A stretch of 64,000 nt of DNA from [Pantoea] beijingensis (GCF_022647505.1 NZ_CP071409.1:1302001-1366000), one strand, 5' to 3'; counted from the first letter of the stretch, positions 41,639 to 52,291 are shown. The notes: a model not told the origin generated them from the letters alone. Numbers and translations: made by a program.

Positions 41639-42493
41639 ATGATTTATCCCGATGAGTCGCTGTATGCACGGGTAGAGTGGCATGACTGCAGCGGTGATTT
41701 TAGTGATATTCAATACCATAAGTCCGCTGACGGCATTGCCAAAATTACCCTTAATCGCCCGGAAGTTCGTAATGCTTTTCGCCCATTAACGGTACAGGAA
41801 ATGATGCTGGCGCTTAATGATGCTCGATATGATGAAGGGATCGGCGTCATTATCCTGACGGGCGCTGGTGAGCAGGCGTTTTGTGCGGGAGGGGATCAGA
41901 AGATCCGGGGTGATTACGGTGGCTATCAGGATGAGCATGGCGTTCATCACCTTAATGTGCTGGATTTTCAGCGGCAGATTCGGACATGTCCAAAGCCCAT
42001 TGTGGCGATGGTTGCGGGGTACGCGGTTGGTGGTGGACACGTATTGCATATGCTGTGTGATCTGACTATCGCGGCTGACAATGCACAGTTTGGTCAAACC
42101 GGACCCAAAGTGGGCTCTTTTGATGGGGGATGGGGAGCCGCCTATATGGCACGAATTGTGGGGCAGAAAAAGGCACGTGAAATTTGGTTTCTGTGCCGTA
42201 AGTATAATGCGCAGCAGGCACTGAATATGGGATTAGTCAATGCGGTGGTTGCGCTGCCTGAACTCGAGAAAGAGACGGTACGCTGGTGTCGTGAAATACT
42301 GGAGAATAGCCCTATGGCGCTGCGCTGCCTGAAGGCTGCGCTGAATGCTGACTGTGATGGTCAGGCGGGTTTACAGGAGCTGGCCGGAAACGCGACGATG
42401 TTGTTCTATATGACGGAAGAGGGCCAAGAGGGACGCAACGCATTTAATCAAAAGCGTCAGCCCGACTTTCGTAAATTTAAGCGAAACCCATGA
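41639..42493 (+). CDS. menB: 1,4-dihydroxy-2-naphthoyl-CoA synthase MenB
   Basis: A 284-residue crotonase-fold enzyme that cyclises o-succinylbenzoyl-CoA. It is nearly collinear with E. coli MenB. Visible features: [17 protein letters not shown], the oxyanion-hole block [35 protein letters not shown], and the active-site stretch [18 protein letters not shown]. The ATG at 41639 follows TGAGGAAC. It overlaps menC by four bases. Confidence 0.95.
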   Translation: MIYPDESLYARVEWHDCSGDFSDIQYHKSADGIAKITLNRPEVRNAFRPLTVQEMMLALNDARYDEGIGVIILTGAGEQAFCAGGDQKIRGDYGGYQDEHGVHHLNVLDFQRQIRTCPKPIVAMVAGYAVGGGHVLHMLCDLTIAADNAQFGQTGPKVGSFDGGWGAAYMARIVGQKKAREIWFLCRKYNAQQALNMGLVNAVVALPELEKETVRWCREILENSPMALRCLKAALNADCDGQAGLQELAGNATMLFYMTEEGQEGRNAFNQKRQPDFRKFKRNP

Positions 42494-43461
42494 AGCGCGA
42501 CGCGGCTATCTGGCGCTATGCGTTGCCAATGGAGGCCGGTGTCGTTCTGCGTGAGCAACGGCTGAGGTATCGTGACGGGGTGATTGTGCGGATGCGTGAC
42601 GGCGAGCGTGAAGGCTGGGGGGAGATAGCCCCGCTGCCGGGCTTTAGCCGGGAATCTCTTGATGAAGCGATAAACGCGGCCATACGATGGCTGACTACAT
42701 GGTGTCAGGGGGGGCTTCCAGCTAACTGCATGCTACCGTCAGCTGCGTTTGGGCTAAGCTGCGCTCTTGCTGAGGTTGCGGAGACGTTACCGCTTAAGGG
42801 GAATTATCATAGCGCGATACTGTGTACTGGCGATCCAGATGAATTGTTAATTCGTTTGGCGCAGCAGCCGTACTGTATCGGTAAGGTTAAAGTCGGCCTG
42901 TACGAGCCAGTGCGCGATGGCATGATGGTGAACTACCTGTTGGAAGCACTGCCGACGTTACAATTACGCCTTGATGCAAATCGTAGCTGGACGCTGGATA
43001 AAGCGCGACAATTTGCGCGACATGTGGACCCGACCTTACGCAACCGTATTGCGTTTCTTGAAGAACCTTGCCATACCCCCGAAGCGTCTTGTCAATTTGC
43101 TAAAGAAAGCGCTATTGCCATCGCATGGGATGAAAGCGTGCGAGAAGCAGGTTTCCAACCCCAGGCGGCACCTGGGGTTAACGCCCTTATAATCAAACCG
43201 ACTTTAATCGGCAGTATTGCAGAGGTTGAACATATCATTGCCGTTGCACGGCAACAGGGGTTGGCTGCCGTGATGAGTTCCTCGCTGGAGTCGAGCCTTG
43301 GTCTGACACAATTGGCGCGATTGGCGCAGTGGTTAACGCCGGAGGTTGTACCTGGTTTAGATACGTTGGAACTGATGACGCATCAGCTTCAGCGTCCCTG
43401 GCCCGGTAGTTCGCAGCCTCTTAAGACAGTGGATGATCTGGAGTGCCTGTGGCACGGTTAA
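42490..43461 (+). CDS. menC: o-succinylbenzoate synthase MenC
   Basis: A 323-residue enolase-superfamily enzyme that dehydrates SHCHC to o-succinylbenzoate. The catalytic lysine pair region is KVKVGLYE, the metal ligands are Asp in LRLDANRSW, Glu in AFLEEPC and Asp in AIAWDESV, and the second lysine lies in [11 protein letters not shown]. It overlaps menB at its start and menE at its end, so the whole men block is tightly coupled. Confidence 0.94.
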   Translation: MKRDAAIWRYALPMEAGVVLREQRLRYRDGVIVRMRDGEREGWGEIAPLPGFSRESLDEAINAAIRWLTTWCQGGLPANCMLPSAAFGLSCALAEVAETLPLKGNYHSAILCTGDPDELLIRLAQQPYCIGKVKVGLYEPVRDGMMVNYLLEALPTLQLRLDANRSWTLDKARQFARHVDPTLRNRIAFLEEPCHTPEASCQFAKESAIAIAWDESVREAGFQPQAAPGVNALIIKPTLIGSIAEVEHIIAVARQQGLAAVMSSSLESSLGLTQLARLAQWLTPEVVPGLDTLELMTHQLQRPWPGSSQPLKTVDDLECLWHG

Positions 43462-44855
43462 ACAACTGGCCGTGGCGTCATTGGGCACAATGTAAGCCTG
43501 AATCACCGGCACTGATCGTGGACGGCATGTGCCTGAATTGGCAACAATTAGCGCAGCGTATCGATCGGCTGGCGGTTGGATTTCGTCAGCAGGGCGTGCG
43601 TGTCGGCAGTGGTGTGGTGCTTAAAGGACGCAACAGTGAAGCGACCTTACTGGCTTATCTGGCATTGTTACAGTGCGGTGCGCGCTTACTGCCGTTGAAT
43701 CCACAGTTGCCCGATCTGCTTTTGCGTACATTATTGCCCTCCCTCAATATTGATTTCTCACTGTGCCTTGACGCGCCAATATTGCCATTACCTATCCTCC
43801 CTTTGCGCATGACCGAAAAAGAGGGGTATTTGCAGATCGATTGGGAACCGGAAAGTATTGCCACGCTGACGTTAACTTCGGGCTCCAGTGGGCCTCCTAA
43901 AGCGGCGGCTCACACGTTTACTGCACACCTTGCCAACGCTGCCGGCGTGACAAAACTACTTGGTTTTACTGCCAGCGATCGCTGGTTACTTTCGCTGCCG
44001 TTATTCCATGTTTCAGGGCAGGGTATTGTCTGGCGCTGGTTATTAGTGGGGGCATCGCTGGTGCTGCAGGACAACAGAACGCTGACGCAAGCGCTGAAAA
44101 TATGCAGTTTTGCTTCGCTGGTGCCAACGCAACTATGGCGCATCCTACAGCAGAATCGTGGTGTGACATCGCTGACGACGGTGTTACTTGGCGGTGCACC
44201 CTGTGCAACGACGCTGATCGAACGGGCTGAAAAAGCAGGTGTCCGCTGCTGGTACGGTTACGGCATGACGGAAGCCGCATCGACCATTACCGCTAAACGT
44301 GCTAATGGCAGAGAGGGGGTAGGGATTCCGCTTGAAGGGCGTGAGGTGAGTTTGGTTGATGGAGAAATATGGCTACGTTCAGCAATACTCTCCTGTGGCT
44401 ACTGGCAGAACGGTACATTACAACCGGTTGTGGATAATCATGGCTGGCTACATACTCGGGATCGCGGTTGTTGGTATGAAGGAGAGCTGCAGGTCATTGG
44501 CCGGCTGGACAACCAGTTTTTCAGCGGCGGTGAGGGGATTCAGCCCGAACAGATCGAACAGGTATTGTTACAGCATCCCGCGGTTAGTCAGGTATTTATT
44601 ATTCCTCAGGACGATCGTGAGTTCGGACAACGTCCGGTGGCGCTGGTGGAAATCAGGGACGGATTGTCCGTAGCAGTATTGGCAGAATGGGCAAAAAGCA
44701 GGCTGGCAGGCTTTCAGCAGCCGGTAGCATGGTATTTGCTACCGGCATCGCTCAATAATGGCGGCATTAAAATTTCGCGCCAGTCACTCCGACAATGGCT
44801 ACATCATCGGTCAGAACAGGGCGGGACGCTACTCCGCCCTGGTGTGTGTGACTAA
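43449..44855 (+). CDS. menE: o-succinylbenzoate-CoA ligase MenE
   Basis: A 468-residue ANL-superfamily acyl-CoA synthetase. The P-loop [15 protein letters not shown] (about residues 138-152), the motif [11 protein letters not shown] and the hinge [35 protein letters not shown] are intact; the C-terminal lysine is in [10 protein letters not shown]. No ATG is available at the right place: GTG 43449 has GGAG five bases upstream, and GTG 43443 is two codons earlier. The start lies inside menC. The stop overlaps the catalase stop by three bases. Confidence 0.92.
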   Translation: MARLNNWPWRHWAQCKPESPALIVDGMCLNWQQLAQRIDRLAVGFRQQGVRVGSGVVLKGRNSEATLLAYLALLQCGARLLPLNPQLPDLLLRTLLPSLNIDFSLCLDAPILPLPILPLRMTEKEGYLQIDWEPESIATLTLTSGSSGPPKAAAHTFTAHLANAAGVTKLLGFTASDRWLLSLPLFHVSGQGIVWRWLLVGASLVLQDNRTLTQALKICSFASLVPTQLWRILQQNRGVTSLTTVLLGGAPCATTLIERAEKAGVRCWYGYGMTEAASTITAKRANGREGVGIPLEGREVSLVDGEIWLRSAILSCGYWQNGTLQPVVDNHGWLHTRDRGCWYEGELQVIGRLDNQFFSGGEGIQPEQIEQVLLQHPAVSQVFIIPQDDREFGQRPVALVEIRDGLSVAVLAEWAKSRLAGFQQPVAWYLLPASLNNGGIKISRQSLRQWLHHRSEQGGTLLRPGVCD

Positions 44856-46288
44856 CGCGCTTTTAATGCGTTTTCCACACCCGCGCCATAGGTTTCATCA
44901 ACCTGACGGAATAGAGCGATCTGCCGTTGCTGGATAAATTCAGGTACCTGGCTCAATTCTCCTGCGATGCGTTGAAACATACGCTGGTGCTCTTCTTCAC
45001 TCAGAAGATTGAACAGTGCGCGCGGCTGACTGAAATAATCCTCGTCTTCACGATGATTCCAGTGATCGGCAGCCCCTTCCAGCGACAGAGGCGGCTCGCT
45101 GTAGTCTGGTTGTTCCTGAAACACGTTAAAGCTATTTGGTTCATAGGTTGCGCCATTGCCGCTGTTACCATCAATGCGCATCGCGCCGTCACGGTGGTAG
45201 TTATGGAACGGACATTTTGGCGCGTTTACCGGGATTTGATGATGATTTACGCCTAAACGGTAGCGGTGGGCATCGCCATACGAGAACAAGCGGCCCTGTA
45301 GCATGCGGTCCGGGGAAAAACCAATGCCGGGTACGACGTTGGCGGGGCTCATCGCCACTTGTTCAACTTCAGCAAAATAGTTTTCAGGGTTACGGTTCAG
45401 GGCAAACTCACCCACTTCAATTAGCGGGTAATCACCGTGTGGCCACACTTTGGTGAGATCAAACGGATTATAAGGCGTTTGTGAGGCTTCAGCTTCTGGC
45501 ATGACCTGCACATAAAATTTCCAGCGCGGGAAATCGCCACGCTCAATAGCGTCATAGAGGTCGCGCTGTGAGCTCTCGCGATCCTTACCGATTAACGTTT
45601 CCGCTTCGTCATCCATCAGGTTTTGGATACCCTGCTGGCATTTCATATGGAATTTTACCCAGAAGCGTTGCTGCTGATCGTTGATAAAACTGTAAGTATG
45701 GCTACCGAAACCATGCACGTGGCGATAGGAATTTGGCAGGCCGCGATCGCTAAAATCAATAGTCAACTGGTGCAGCGCTTCCGGTAATTGGGAGAAAAAG
45801 TCCCATTTATAGGTCGGGTTACGCAGGTTAGTACGTGGATCGCGTTTGACTACATGGTTGAGATCGGGGAATTTTAACGGATCGCGCAGATAGAAAACGG
45901 GGGTATTGTTCCCCACCAGATCCCAATTGCCTTCTTCAGTATAGAATTTCAGTGAAAAGCCACGGATATCACGCTCAGCATCAGCGCCTCCACGTTCACC
46001 GGCGACGGTGGAGAAACGAATGAACAACTCAGTTTGCTTACCCACTTCAGAGAAAATTTTGGCGCGAGTAAAGCGTGTAATGTCTTGGGTAACAGTGAAA
46101 GTACCGTAGGCACCTGAACCTTTCGCATGCATCCGGCGTTCCGGGATAACTTCACGATCGAAATGTGCCAACTTTTCTAATAACCACACATCCTGCAGTA
46201 GCAGTGGACCACGGCGTCCTGCCGTCATCGAGTTATTATTATGGGCGACGGGCGCGCCGGAGGCGGTGGTGAGGCCTTTTTTGCTCAT
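44852..46288 (-). CDS. katA: monofunctional haem catalase (small-subunit, KatA-like)
   Basis: A 478-residue small-subunit catalase converting hydrogen peroxide to water and oxygen. The active-site His lies in [18 protein letters not shown], the distal Asn in [16 protein letters not shown], and the proximal haem Tyr in [17 protein letters not shown]. No C-terminal flavodoxin-like domain is present, so it is not of the HPII/KatE type; KatA is the usual name for this length class. It overlaps menE tail to tail with no room for separate terminators. Confidence 0.92.
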   Translation of the reverse strand: MSKKGLTTASGAPVAHNNNSMTAGRRGPLLLQDVWLLEKLAHFDREVIPERRMHAKGSGAYGTFTVTQDITRFTRAKIFSEVGKQTELFIRFSTVAGERGGADAERDIRGFSLKFYTEEGNWDLVGNNTPVFYLRDPLKFPDLNHVVKRDPRTNLRNPTYKWDFFSQLPEALHQLTIDFSDRGLPNSYRHVHGFGSHTYSFINDQQQRFWVKFHMKCQQGIQNLMDDEAETLIGKDRESSQRDLYDAIERGDFPRWKFYVQVMPEAEASQTPYNPFDLTKVWPHGDYPLIEVGEFALNRNPENYFAEVEQVAMSPANVVPGIGFSPDRMLQGRLFSYGDAHRYRLGVNHHQIPVNAPKCPFHNYHRDGAMRIDGNSGNGATYEPNSFNVFQEQPDYSEPPLSLEGAADHWNHREDEDYFSQPRALFNLLSEEEHQRMFQRIAGELSQVPEFIQQRQIALFRQVDETYGAGVENALKAR

Positions 46289-46629
46289 TATGATTGCTCC
46301 CTTTTGAATAGGTCAGGATTAGACATTATTCGATGTAAACCCCAGGATTAGCTAGAAACATCTATTGTGCAGTTCATTGTGTGGCGGAACTATGATCCCT
46401 GGCAATCTGGCTGAAGCTATTACTGCCATCTCTAAAACAACTCAATCACATTGGGGACGTTGATAATGTAGACCAGTTATGGCGCGGCTGCTGGAACAAC
46501 TATTTGTTGCTATTGAATGCGCAGCGCGCGTTTTGCTATTTACGTTACCGCGGGTTCTCGCTACGGTAAAAACATAAAAATCGAATAACAAAAATTCATG
46601 TATCCGTATGTACCCAACAGGAGATAGCT
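46289..46629. other. katA-yfaY divergent spacer
   Basis: About 340 bp without a supportable gene, holding the catalase and yfaY promoters. A short stem TTACCG/CGGTAA lies at about 46549-46573. AGGAGATAG immediately precedes the yfaY GTG. I could not identify an OxyR site convincingly. Confidence 0.45.
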
Positions 46630-47835
46630 GTGATTAGAGTTGAAATGCTTTCGACGGGCGATGAAGTGTTACACGGACAAATTGTTGATACTAATGCTGC
46701 CTGGCTTGCCGATGTTCTTTTTCAGCAGGGTTTACCGATGAGCAGCCGCTCAACGGTCGGAGACAGCCTTGAGGCGCTGGTTGTTGCCTTGACGGAGCGC
46801 AGCAAAATTGCCGATGTACTCATTGTGAATGGTGGATTAGGGCCAACCAGTGATGATCTTAGCGCGCAGGCTGCGGCGACTGCAATGGGCGTTACGCTGG
46901 AGCTCAATCAAGGCTGGCTGGCAAAAATGGAGGCTTATTTTGCCGGACGAGGTCGTCCTATGGCGCCAAGTAATCGCAAACAGGCGGAGATCCCGGCAGG
47001 CGCGGAGTTGGTGGATAATCCGGTAGGTACCGCCTGTGGCTTTGCGATCCATCTCAACCGCTGTTGGATATTTTTTACGCCGGGTGTGCCATCGGAATTC
47101 AAAGTGATGGTGGAGCAGCAAATAGTACCACGACTCCGACAGCACTATATCTTGCCTGAGCCACCTGTTTGCCTGCGTCTGACTACGTTTGGGCGTGGAG
47201 AGAGTGATTTGGCAATGCAGTTGGAACCGCTGGATTTGCCGGTTGGTGTAGTGATGGGATATCGCTCCTCTATGCCGATTATCGAGATAAAACTTACCGG
47301 GCCAGCAGTACAACGCGAGGCGATGGAGCAAGTGTGGCAGCAGGTTCGCTCCATTACGGCGGAATCGATCATTTTTGAGGGTACAGAAGGATTACCGGCT
47401 TTGCTGGCGCGATATCTGCGTGAAAGAGGCCTGGCGCTAAGCGTGAGTGAGCAATTTACGGCAGGCTTATTACAATGGCAGCTTGCATCGGCGGCACTTG
47501 TACTGGCAGCCGGGCAGGTTTTGCCTTCGCATGAGGAAACGTTACACCAGTTGGCTGAACGCATTGCCCATCTGGCTCGGGATCGGGGAACTGCACTGGC
47601 GATTGGCGTTGGGAGTTATCATGAAGATCGGGTAGATTTTGCATTGCATACGCCGGATGGAACTTTCGCGCAACGTGTTGCTTTTAGTACGGGCCGCCAT
47701 AATTTGAAAACGCGGCAGGAGGTGGCTGCCATAATGGCGATGAATATGCTGCGCCGCTGGTTAAAAGGGATGGAAGTGACCAGTGGTCATGGCTGGATTG
47801 ATGTAGTAGAGACGATATTGCCCAGCCAGGGTTGA
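46630..47835 (+). CDS. yfaY: CinA-like protein YfaY
   Basis: A 401-residue CinA-family protein. The N-terminal about 170 residues are a MoaB/MogA-like (COG1058) domain with STGDEVLHGQIVDTNAAWLAD, GGLGPTSDD and PGVPSEFKVM; the C-terminal part is a degenerate CinA nicotinamide-nucleotide-deamidase-like domain (ALSVSEQFTAGLL in place of the active SAES-type motif), so deamidase activity is doubtful. The GTG at 46630 has an excellent Shine-Dalgarno (AGGAGA). Length and sequence match E. coli YfaY. Confidence 0.93.
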   Translation: MIRVEMLSTGDEVLHGQIVDTNAAWLADVLFQQGLPMSSRSTVGDSLEALVVALTERSKIADVLIVNGGLGPTSDDLSAQAAATAMGVTLELNQGWLAKMEAYFAGRGRPMAPSNRKQAEIPAGAELVDNPVGTACGFAIHLNRCWIFFTPGVPSEFKVMVEQQIVPRLRQHYILPEPPVCLRLTTFGRGESDLAMQLEPLDLPVGVVMGYRSSMPIIEIKLTGPAVQREAMEQVWQQVRSITAESIIFEGTEGLPALLARYLRERGLALSVSEQFTAGLLQWQLASAALVLAAGQVLPSHEETLHQLAERIAHLARDRGTALAIGVGSYHEDRVDFALHTPDGTFAQRVAFSTGRHNLKTRQEVAAIMAMNMLRRWLKGMEVTSGHGWIDVVETILPSQG

Positions 47836-47854
47836 GAGCTTACTGTCAACGGTG

Positions 47855-48188
47855 TTCCGTTCATCCTTCGGATGACCAGGCAGAGCCGGTTAGCGCCGGC
47901 TCTGCACTCGCGCTTTTCGACAGCCTTCTCGCCCGCTTCGCATGCTCTTTCGAAAACGCCGCTTCCTGACGCCCCATTCGCGATGTTAAGACCCATCCCT
48001 GGCCCTGGCTGAACGCGCTTCCAGGACGAGCCGCATGGACGTGGCGAGAGGAGTGTTGGCTTTCTTCATTCACCCCGGTCACCGACTTCAGTCAGCTCCC
48101 GGGGATGGCCTGTGTCGCCGCCTTAATGCAAAAACCGAATTATTCAGGGTATAGATGATTTACCTGAAGCAGCCAGGAGGCTGCAACC
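47855..48188. repeat. dispersed intergenic element, copy B (long form)
   Basis: The 334-bp spacer after yfaY shares both termini with the element at 35004-35146: the left 29 bases (47855-47883) with 28 identities, then a stem CAGAGCCGG/CCGGCTCTG (47881-47889 with 47896-47904) carrying one compensatory change relative to copy A, and the right end CCTGAAGCAGCCAGG...CTGCAACC (48163-48188), which in this copy forms a perfect GCAGCC-AGGA-GGCTGC hairpin. The ~260-bp interior is absent from copy A. A 73-codon minus-strand frame crosses it (47861-48082) but I do not call it a gene. Confidence 0.75.
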
Positions 48189-48200
48189 ACTCCCGCCAAC

Positions 48201-48461
48201 CTACAGCTCGATCTCTATATCACCTTTTGCTTTGCAGCAGCAGGGTAGAATCTCACCATCCTGCACAAATGCCAGCGGCTGTGCCACATAGCACACCTCA
48301 CCTTTCAGTAAGCGTGTGCGACAGGAACCGCAGTAGCCTTCACGGCACTGATACTCCACGCAAAGGTTATGCGACTCCAGCGTATCAAGCAGCGAGGTAT
48401 GGGCATCATCACATCGCAACTGTGCACCCGTAGTGCGTAACGTGATAATCGGTCCGGCCAT
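48201..48461 (-). CDS. yfaE: [2Fe-2S] ferredoxin YfaE, maintenance of class Ia ribonucleotide reductase
   Basis: An 86-residue plant-type ferredoxin. The cluster cysteines are in YQCREGYCGSCRTR, with the fourth in the C-terminal ILPCCCKAKGD. In E. coli YfaE supplies electrons to regenerate the diferric-tyrosyl cofactor of NrdB. It lies five bases after nrdB on the same strand, so it belongs to nrdAB-yfaE. Confidence 0.95.
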   Translation of the reverse strand: MAGPIITLRTTGAQLRCDDAHTSLLDTLESHNLCVEYQCREGYCGSCRTRLLKGEVCYVAQPLAFVQDGEILPCCCKAKGDIEIEL

Positions 48462-48466
48462 CTCAG

Positions 48467-49597
48467 TTACAGCTGGAAATCGTTAAAGTCATCTTCGCCA
48501 ACTTCAGAGTCGATCTGGCCAACCAGATAAGAACTCACCTCGACTTCCTGCGGGGCTACCTGCACATTGTCAGACACCAGCCATGAGTTAATCCACGGGA
48601 TCGGGTTAGAACGCGTTTCAAAGGGAAGATCAAGGCCAACCGCATTCATGCGGATATTAGTGATGTACTCAATATATTGGCAAAGAATATCTTTATTCAG
48701 ACCAATCATTGAACCATCCTGGAACAGATATTCCGCCCACTCCTTCTCCTGCTGTGCTGCCAGTACAAACAGGTCATAGCATTGTTGGCGACATTCTTTA
48801 GCGATCTCCGCCATTTCCGGGTCGTCTTCGCCACTGCGCATCAGGTTCAGCATATGCTGCGTACCGGTCAAATGAAGCGCCTCATCACGGGCGATAAGGC
48901 GGATAATTTTGGCATTACCTTCCATGAGCTCGCGCTCGGCAAAGGCGAAAGAACAGGCAAAGCTGACATAAAAGCGAATGGCTTCCAGTGCATTCACGCT
49001 CATCAGGCAGAGATAGAGCTGCTTTTTCAGTTCTCGCAGGCTTACCGTAACGTTTTTACCATTGACCTGGTGGGTACCTTCGCCTAACAGATGCCAATAG
49101 CTGGTCATCTCGATCAGATCGTCGTAATAGCTGGAGATATCTTTTGCACGGGAAAGGATCTGCTCATTAGTCACGATATCGTCAAACACCAGCGCGGGAT
49201 CGTTAACGATATTACGAATGATATGGGTGTAAGAGCGCGAATGGATAGTTTCAGAAAACGCCCAGGTTTCCACCCAGGTTTCCAGCTCGGGAATCGAAAT
49301 CAACGGCAGTAACGCGACATTTGGGCTGCGGCCCTGGATGGAGTCAAGTAGCGTCTGATATTTCAGGTTGCTGATAAAAATATGTTTTTCGTGATCGGGT
49401 AGGCCTTGATAGTCGATGCGATCGCGTGAGACATCTACCTCTTCAGGACGCCAGAAGAAAGAGAGCTGTTTTTCGATAAGCTTTTCGAAGATGTCATATT
49501 TCTGCTGGTCATAACGTGCAACGTTAACTGGTTGACCGAAAAACATCGGTTCATCCAACTGGTTGTTTTTATTTTGTGAGAACGTAGTGTAAGCCAT
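48467..49597 (-). CDS. nrdB: ribonucleoside-diphosphate reductase 1 subunit beta NrdB
   Basis: A 376-residue radical-generating subunit of class Ia ribonucleotide reductase. Iron ligands and radical-site stretches are visible in [34 protein letters not shown] and [17 protein letters not shown]. The extreme C-terminus [12 protein letters not shown] is the tail that docks on NrdA. Length is identical to E. coli. A 165-bp gap with a hairpin separates it from nrdA. Confidence 0.97.
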   Translation of the reverse strand: MAYTTFSQNKNNQLDEPMFFGQPVNVARYDQQKYDIFEKLIEKQLSFFWRPEEVDVSRDRIDYQGLPDHEKHIFISNLKYQTLLDSIQGRSPNVALLPLISIPELETWVETWAFSETIHSRSYTHIIRNIVNDPALVFDDIVTNEQILSRAKDISSYYDDLIEMTSYWHLLGEGTHQVNGKNVTVSLRELKKQLYLCLMSVNALEAIRFYVSFACSFAFAERELMEGNAKIIRLIARDEALHLTGTQHMLNLMRSGEDDPEMAEIAKECRQQCYDLFVLAAQQEKEWAEYLFQDGSMIGLNKDILCQYIEYITNIRMNAVGLDLPFETRSNPIPWINSWLVSDNVQVAPQEVEVSSYLVGQIDSEVGEDDFNDFQL

Positions 49598-49672
49598 TAT
49601 GTGAACCTAATAATAACGGGCTGAAGCGTACCATTTTGCTGTGATGTCATCACGATGCAGAAGACGGAGTTT

Positions 49673-49705
49673 GCCCGAATCGTTGAATTGTGCATCGACT
49701 CGGGC
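49673..49705 (-). repeat. hairpin in nrdA-nrdB intercistronic spacer
   Basis: GCCCGAATCG (49673-49682) pairs with CGACTCGGGC (49696-49705), giving a 10-bp stem with one G-T/G-U position and a 13-base loop. It lies 58 bp after the nrdA stop and 75 bp before the nrdB start. It could protect the upstream message, stall ribonucleases or attenuate nrdB; no T-run follows, so full termination is unlikely. Confidence 0.55.
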
Positions 49706-49762
49706 TGATTTTCGTACTGCAATGCTGACGCCGCCGGGTACCTGTCTGGCCCGTGGGAGTAA

Positions 49763-52048
49763 TTAAATTTTACAGGCGCCGCTTTCGCAGCCGTCATCCT
49801 GAATTGAAGGTGCCAGATCGTCTTGTGCATCTTCCGCACCGTCGCGGGTATTCTGGTAATACAGTGTTTTCACGCCGAACTTGTAGGCAGTTAACAGATC
49901 TTTCAGCAACTGCTTCATCGGCACGCGGCCGTTGGCGAAGCGGGTTGGATCATAGTTGGTGTTAGACGAAATCGCCTGATCGATAAATTTCTGCATCAGG
50001 CCTACCAACTGCAGATAGCCATCATTGTTTGGCATTTCCCACAGCAGCTCGTAGCTGTCTTTCAGGCGTTCATACTCTGGCACAACCTGGCGCAAAATAC
50101 CGTCTTTAGATGCTTTAATGCTGATATGACCACGCGGGGGTTCAATACCGTTCGTGGCGTTTGAAATCTGTGATGATGTTTCTGATGGCATCAGTGCAGA
50201 GAGCGTTGAGTTACGCAGACCATGGGTCTTAATTTCTTCACGCAGCGTTTGCCAGTCCAGATGCAGTGGCTCGTTACTGATGACATCCAAATCTTTTTTA
50301 TAGGTGTCAATCGGCAGAATACCCTGTGCATAGGTGGTTTCATTGAACCACGGGCAGGCACCTTGTTCTTTCGCCAGATCGTTAGAAGCTTTCAGCAGCC
50401 AATACTGAATCGCTTCGAAGGTTCTATGCGTCAGGTTATTGGCGCTGCCGTCTGAATAACGAACACCATGTTTCGCCAGATAATAAGCGAAATTGATCAC
50501 GCCGATACCCAAGGTACGACGGCCCATCGCACCGCGTTTTGCTGCCGGAATCGGGTAGTCCTGATAATCGAGCAGAGCATCAAGCGCACGTACTGCCAGC
50601 GTTGCCAGCTCTTCCAGATCGTCGAGACTGTTAATAGCGCCCAGGTTGAAGGCGGATAACGTACACAGGGCGATTTCACCGTTTTCGTCATTCACATCCA
50701 GCAGGGGTTTAGTCGGCAGTGCGATTTCCAGACACAGGTTAGACTGGCGAACGGGTGCGATAGTCGGATCAAATGGGCTGTGAGTATTACAATGGTCCAC
50801 GTTCTGAATATAGATACGGCCGGTAGAGGCACGTTCCTGCATCATCAGTGAGAACAGGTCGACCGCTTTAACACGCTGTTTGCGGATACTGTCGTCTTTC
50901 TCATATTGAGTGTAAAGACGCTCAAATTCATCCTGATCGGCGAAGAAGGCATCATATAAACCCGGTACGTCAGACGGGCTAAACAGGGTGATTTCTTCGC
51001 CCTTCAACAAGCGTTGGTACATCACCTTATTGAGCTGTACACCGTAATCCATATGACGTACGCGGTTACCTTCTACACCACGGTTATTTTTTAATACCAG
51101 CAGGCTTTCCACTTCAAGATGCCACATTGGATAGAACAGCGTGGCTGCGCCACCACGTACGCCACCCTGTGAGCAAGATTTCACCGCAGTCTGAAAGTGC
51201 TTATAGAACGGAATACAACCGGTGTGAAATGCTTCTCCGCCACGAATCGGGCTACCCAGTGCGCGAATTCGGCCTGCGTTGATGCCGATACCAGCACGCT
51301 GAGAAACGTATTTCACAATAGCGCTGGACGTCGCGTTGATCGAATCGAGGCTGTCGCCACACTCAATCAGCACGCAAGAGCTAAACTGGCGGGTTGGGGT
51401 ACGCACACCGGACATAATCGGCGTTGGCAGAGAAATTTTAAAGGTCGAGATCGCATCATAAAAACGTTTTACGTAATCAAGGCGAGTGGCACGGGGGTAG
51501 CCTGAGAACAGGCAAGCAGCCACCAGAATGTAAAGAAACTGAGCGCTCTCGTAGATTTCACCACTAACACGGTTCTGTACCAGATATTTGCCTTCTAACT
51601 GCTTAACTGCAGCATAAGAGAAGTTCATATCTCGCCAGTGATCGATAAAACCGTCCATCTGCTCGAACTCTTCTTCCGTGTAGTCTTCCAGCAGATGCGC
51701 GTCATATTTCCCCATATCGACCATGCGTTTAACCTGGTCAAGTAATTTAGGGGGTTCAAATTGACCATAGGCTTTTTTGCGCAGATGGAAAATAGCCAGG
51801 CGTGCGGCCATGTATTGATAATCTGGCGCGTCACGAGAGATCAGATCGGCAGCCGCTTTGATCACTGTTTCATGAATATCAGAGGTTCTGATGCCATCGT
51901 AAAATTGAATATGGGAGCGTAGTTCCACCTGAGAAACCGAGACATTTTTCAATCCCTCGGCGGCCCAATCGAGAACCCGGTGGATTTTATCGAGATTGAT
52001 ACGCTCTTTGCGGCCATCGCGTTTAGTGACGAGCAGACTCTGATTCAT
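49763..52048 (-). CDS. nrdA: ribonucleoside-diphosphate reductase 1 subunit alpha NrdA
   Basis: A 761-residue catalytic subunit reducing all four ribonucleoside diphosphates. The N-terminal ATP-cone (about residues 1-95, LLVTKRDGRKERINLDKIHRV) gives overall allosteric control. Active-site features are SSCVLIECGDSLDSI, NLCLEI and the radical-path tyrosines in TLYYQNTRDG. The C-terminal shuttle cysteines are in CESGACKI. It is the first gene of nrdAB-yfaE, behind DnaA-box and NrdR-like sites. Confidence 0.97.
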   Translation of the reverse strand: MNQSLLVTKRDGRKERINLDKIHRVLDWAAEGLKNVSVSQVELRSHIQFYDGIRTSDIHETVIKAAADLISRDAPDYQYMAARLAIFHLRKKAYGQFEPPKLLDQVKRMVDMGKYDAHLLEDYTEEEFEQMDGFIDHWRDMNFSYAAVKQLEGKYLVQNRVSGEIYESAQFLYILVAACLFSGYPRATRLDYVKRFYDAISTFKISLPTPIMSGVRTPTRQFSSCVLIECGDSLDSINATSSAIVKYVSQRAGIGINAGRIRALGSPIRGGEAFHTGCIPFYKHFQTAVKSCSQGGVRGGAATLFYPMWHLEVESLLVLKNNRGVEGNRVRHMDYGVQLNKVMYQRLLKGEEITLFSPSDVPGLYDAFFADQDEFERLYTQYEKDDSIRKQRVKAVDLFSLMMQERASTGRIYIQNVDHCNTHSPFDPTIAPVRQSNLCLEIALPTKPLLDVNDENGEIALCTLSAFNLGAINSLDDLEELATLAVRALDALLDYQDYPIPAAKRGAMGRRTLGIGVINFAYYLAKHGVRYSDGSANNLTHRTFEAIQYWLLKASNDLAKEQGACPWFNETTYAQGILPIDTYKKDLDVISNEPLHLDWQTLREEIKTHGLRNSTLSALMPSETSSQISNATNGIEPPRGHISIKASKDGILRQVVPEYERLKDSYELLWEMPNNDGYLQLVGLMQKFIDQAISSNTNYDPTRFANGRVPMKQLLKDLLTAYKFGVKTLYYQNTRDGAEDAQDDLAPSIQDDGCESGACKI

Positions 52049-52083
52049 GTCGCGTTTTACCTGTCCGTGAAAATATCCCCTGT

Positions 52084-52140
52084 TTATTCACAGATAAACT
52101 TATTGTGAGTAAGTCTGTGGATAAACACTATATGTAGGGG
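52084..52140 (-). promoter_or_regulatory. nrdA control region: DnaA boxes and NrdR-like boxes
   Basis: Two DnaA-box-like 9-mers flank the region: TTATTCACA at 52084-52092 and TGTGGATAA (reverse of TTATCCACA, the perfect consensus) at 52116-52124. ACACTATATGTAG at 52125-52137 resembles an NrdR box, and a weaker partner ending TATTGTGA lies at 52093-52108, about 32 bp away, close to the three-turn spacing NrdR uses. DnaA and NrdR control of nrdAB is established in E. coli. Confidence 0.65.
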
Positions 52141-52291
52141 CTTGGGGATGAATGGATAACTAGATGGTGAGTATTCTAGTAAGGAATCCGTTCAGTACAA
52201 GTATTGATTTCAGTCAGAAAATGAGGTTCAGGCGGGGGTTTTTTCGTAAGTCCACGTCACATAAGGCCTAAGGGAATTGTCAATGGGATAG

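Noticed and set aside
46340..46380. Possible OxyR site upstream of the catalase gene (TAGAAACATCTAT)
   Set aside because: Only part of one ATAG-N7-CTAT half-element matches; too weak to call by eye.
47861..48082. 73-codon minus-strand frame in the yfaY-yfaE spacer
   Set aside because: It lies wholly within the dispersed repeat element, has low-complexity Ser/Ala/Arg composition and no convincing ribosome site; treated as part of the repeat.
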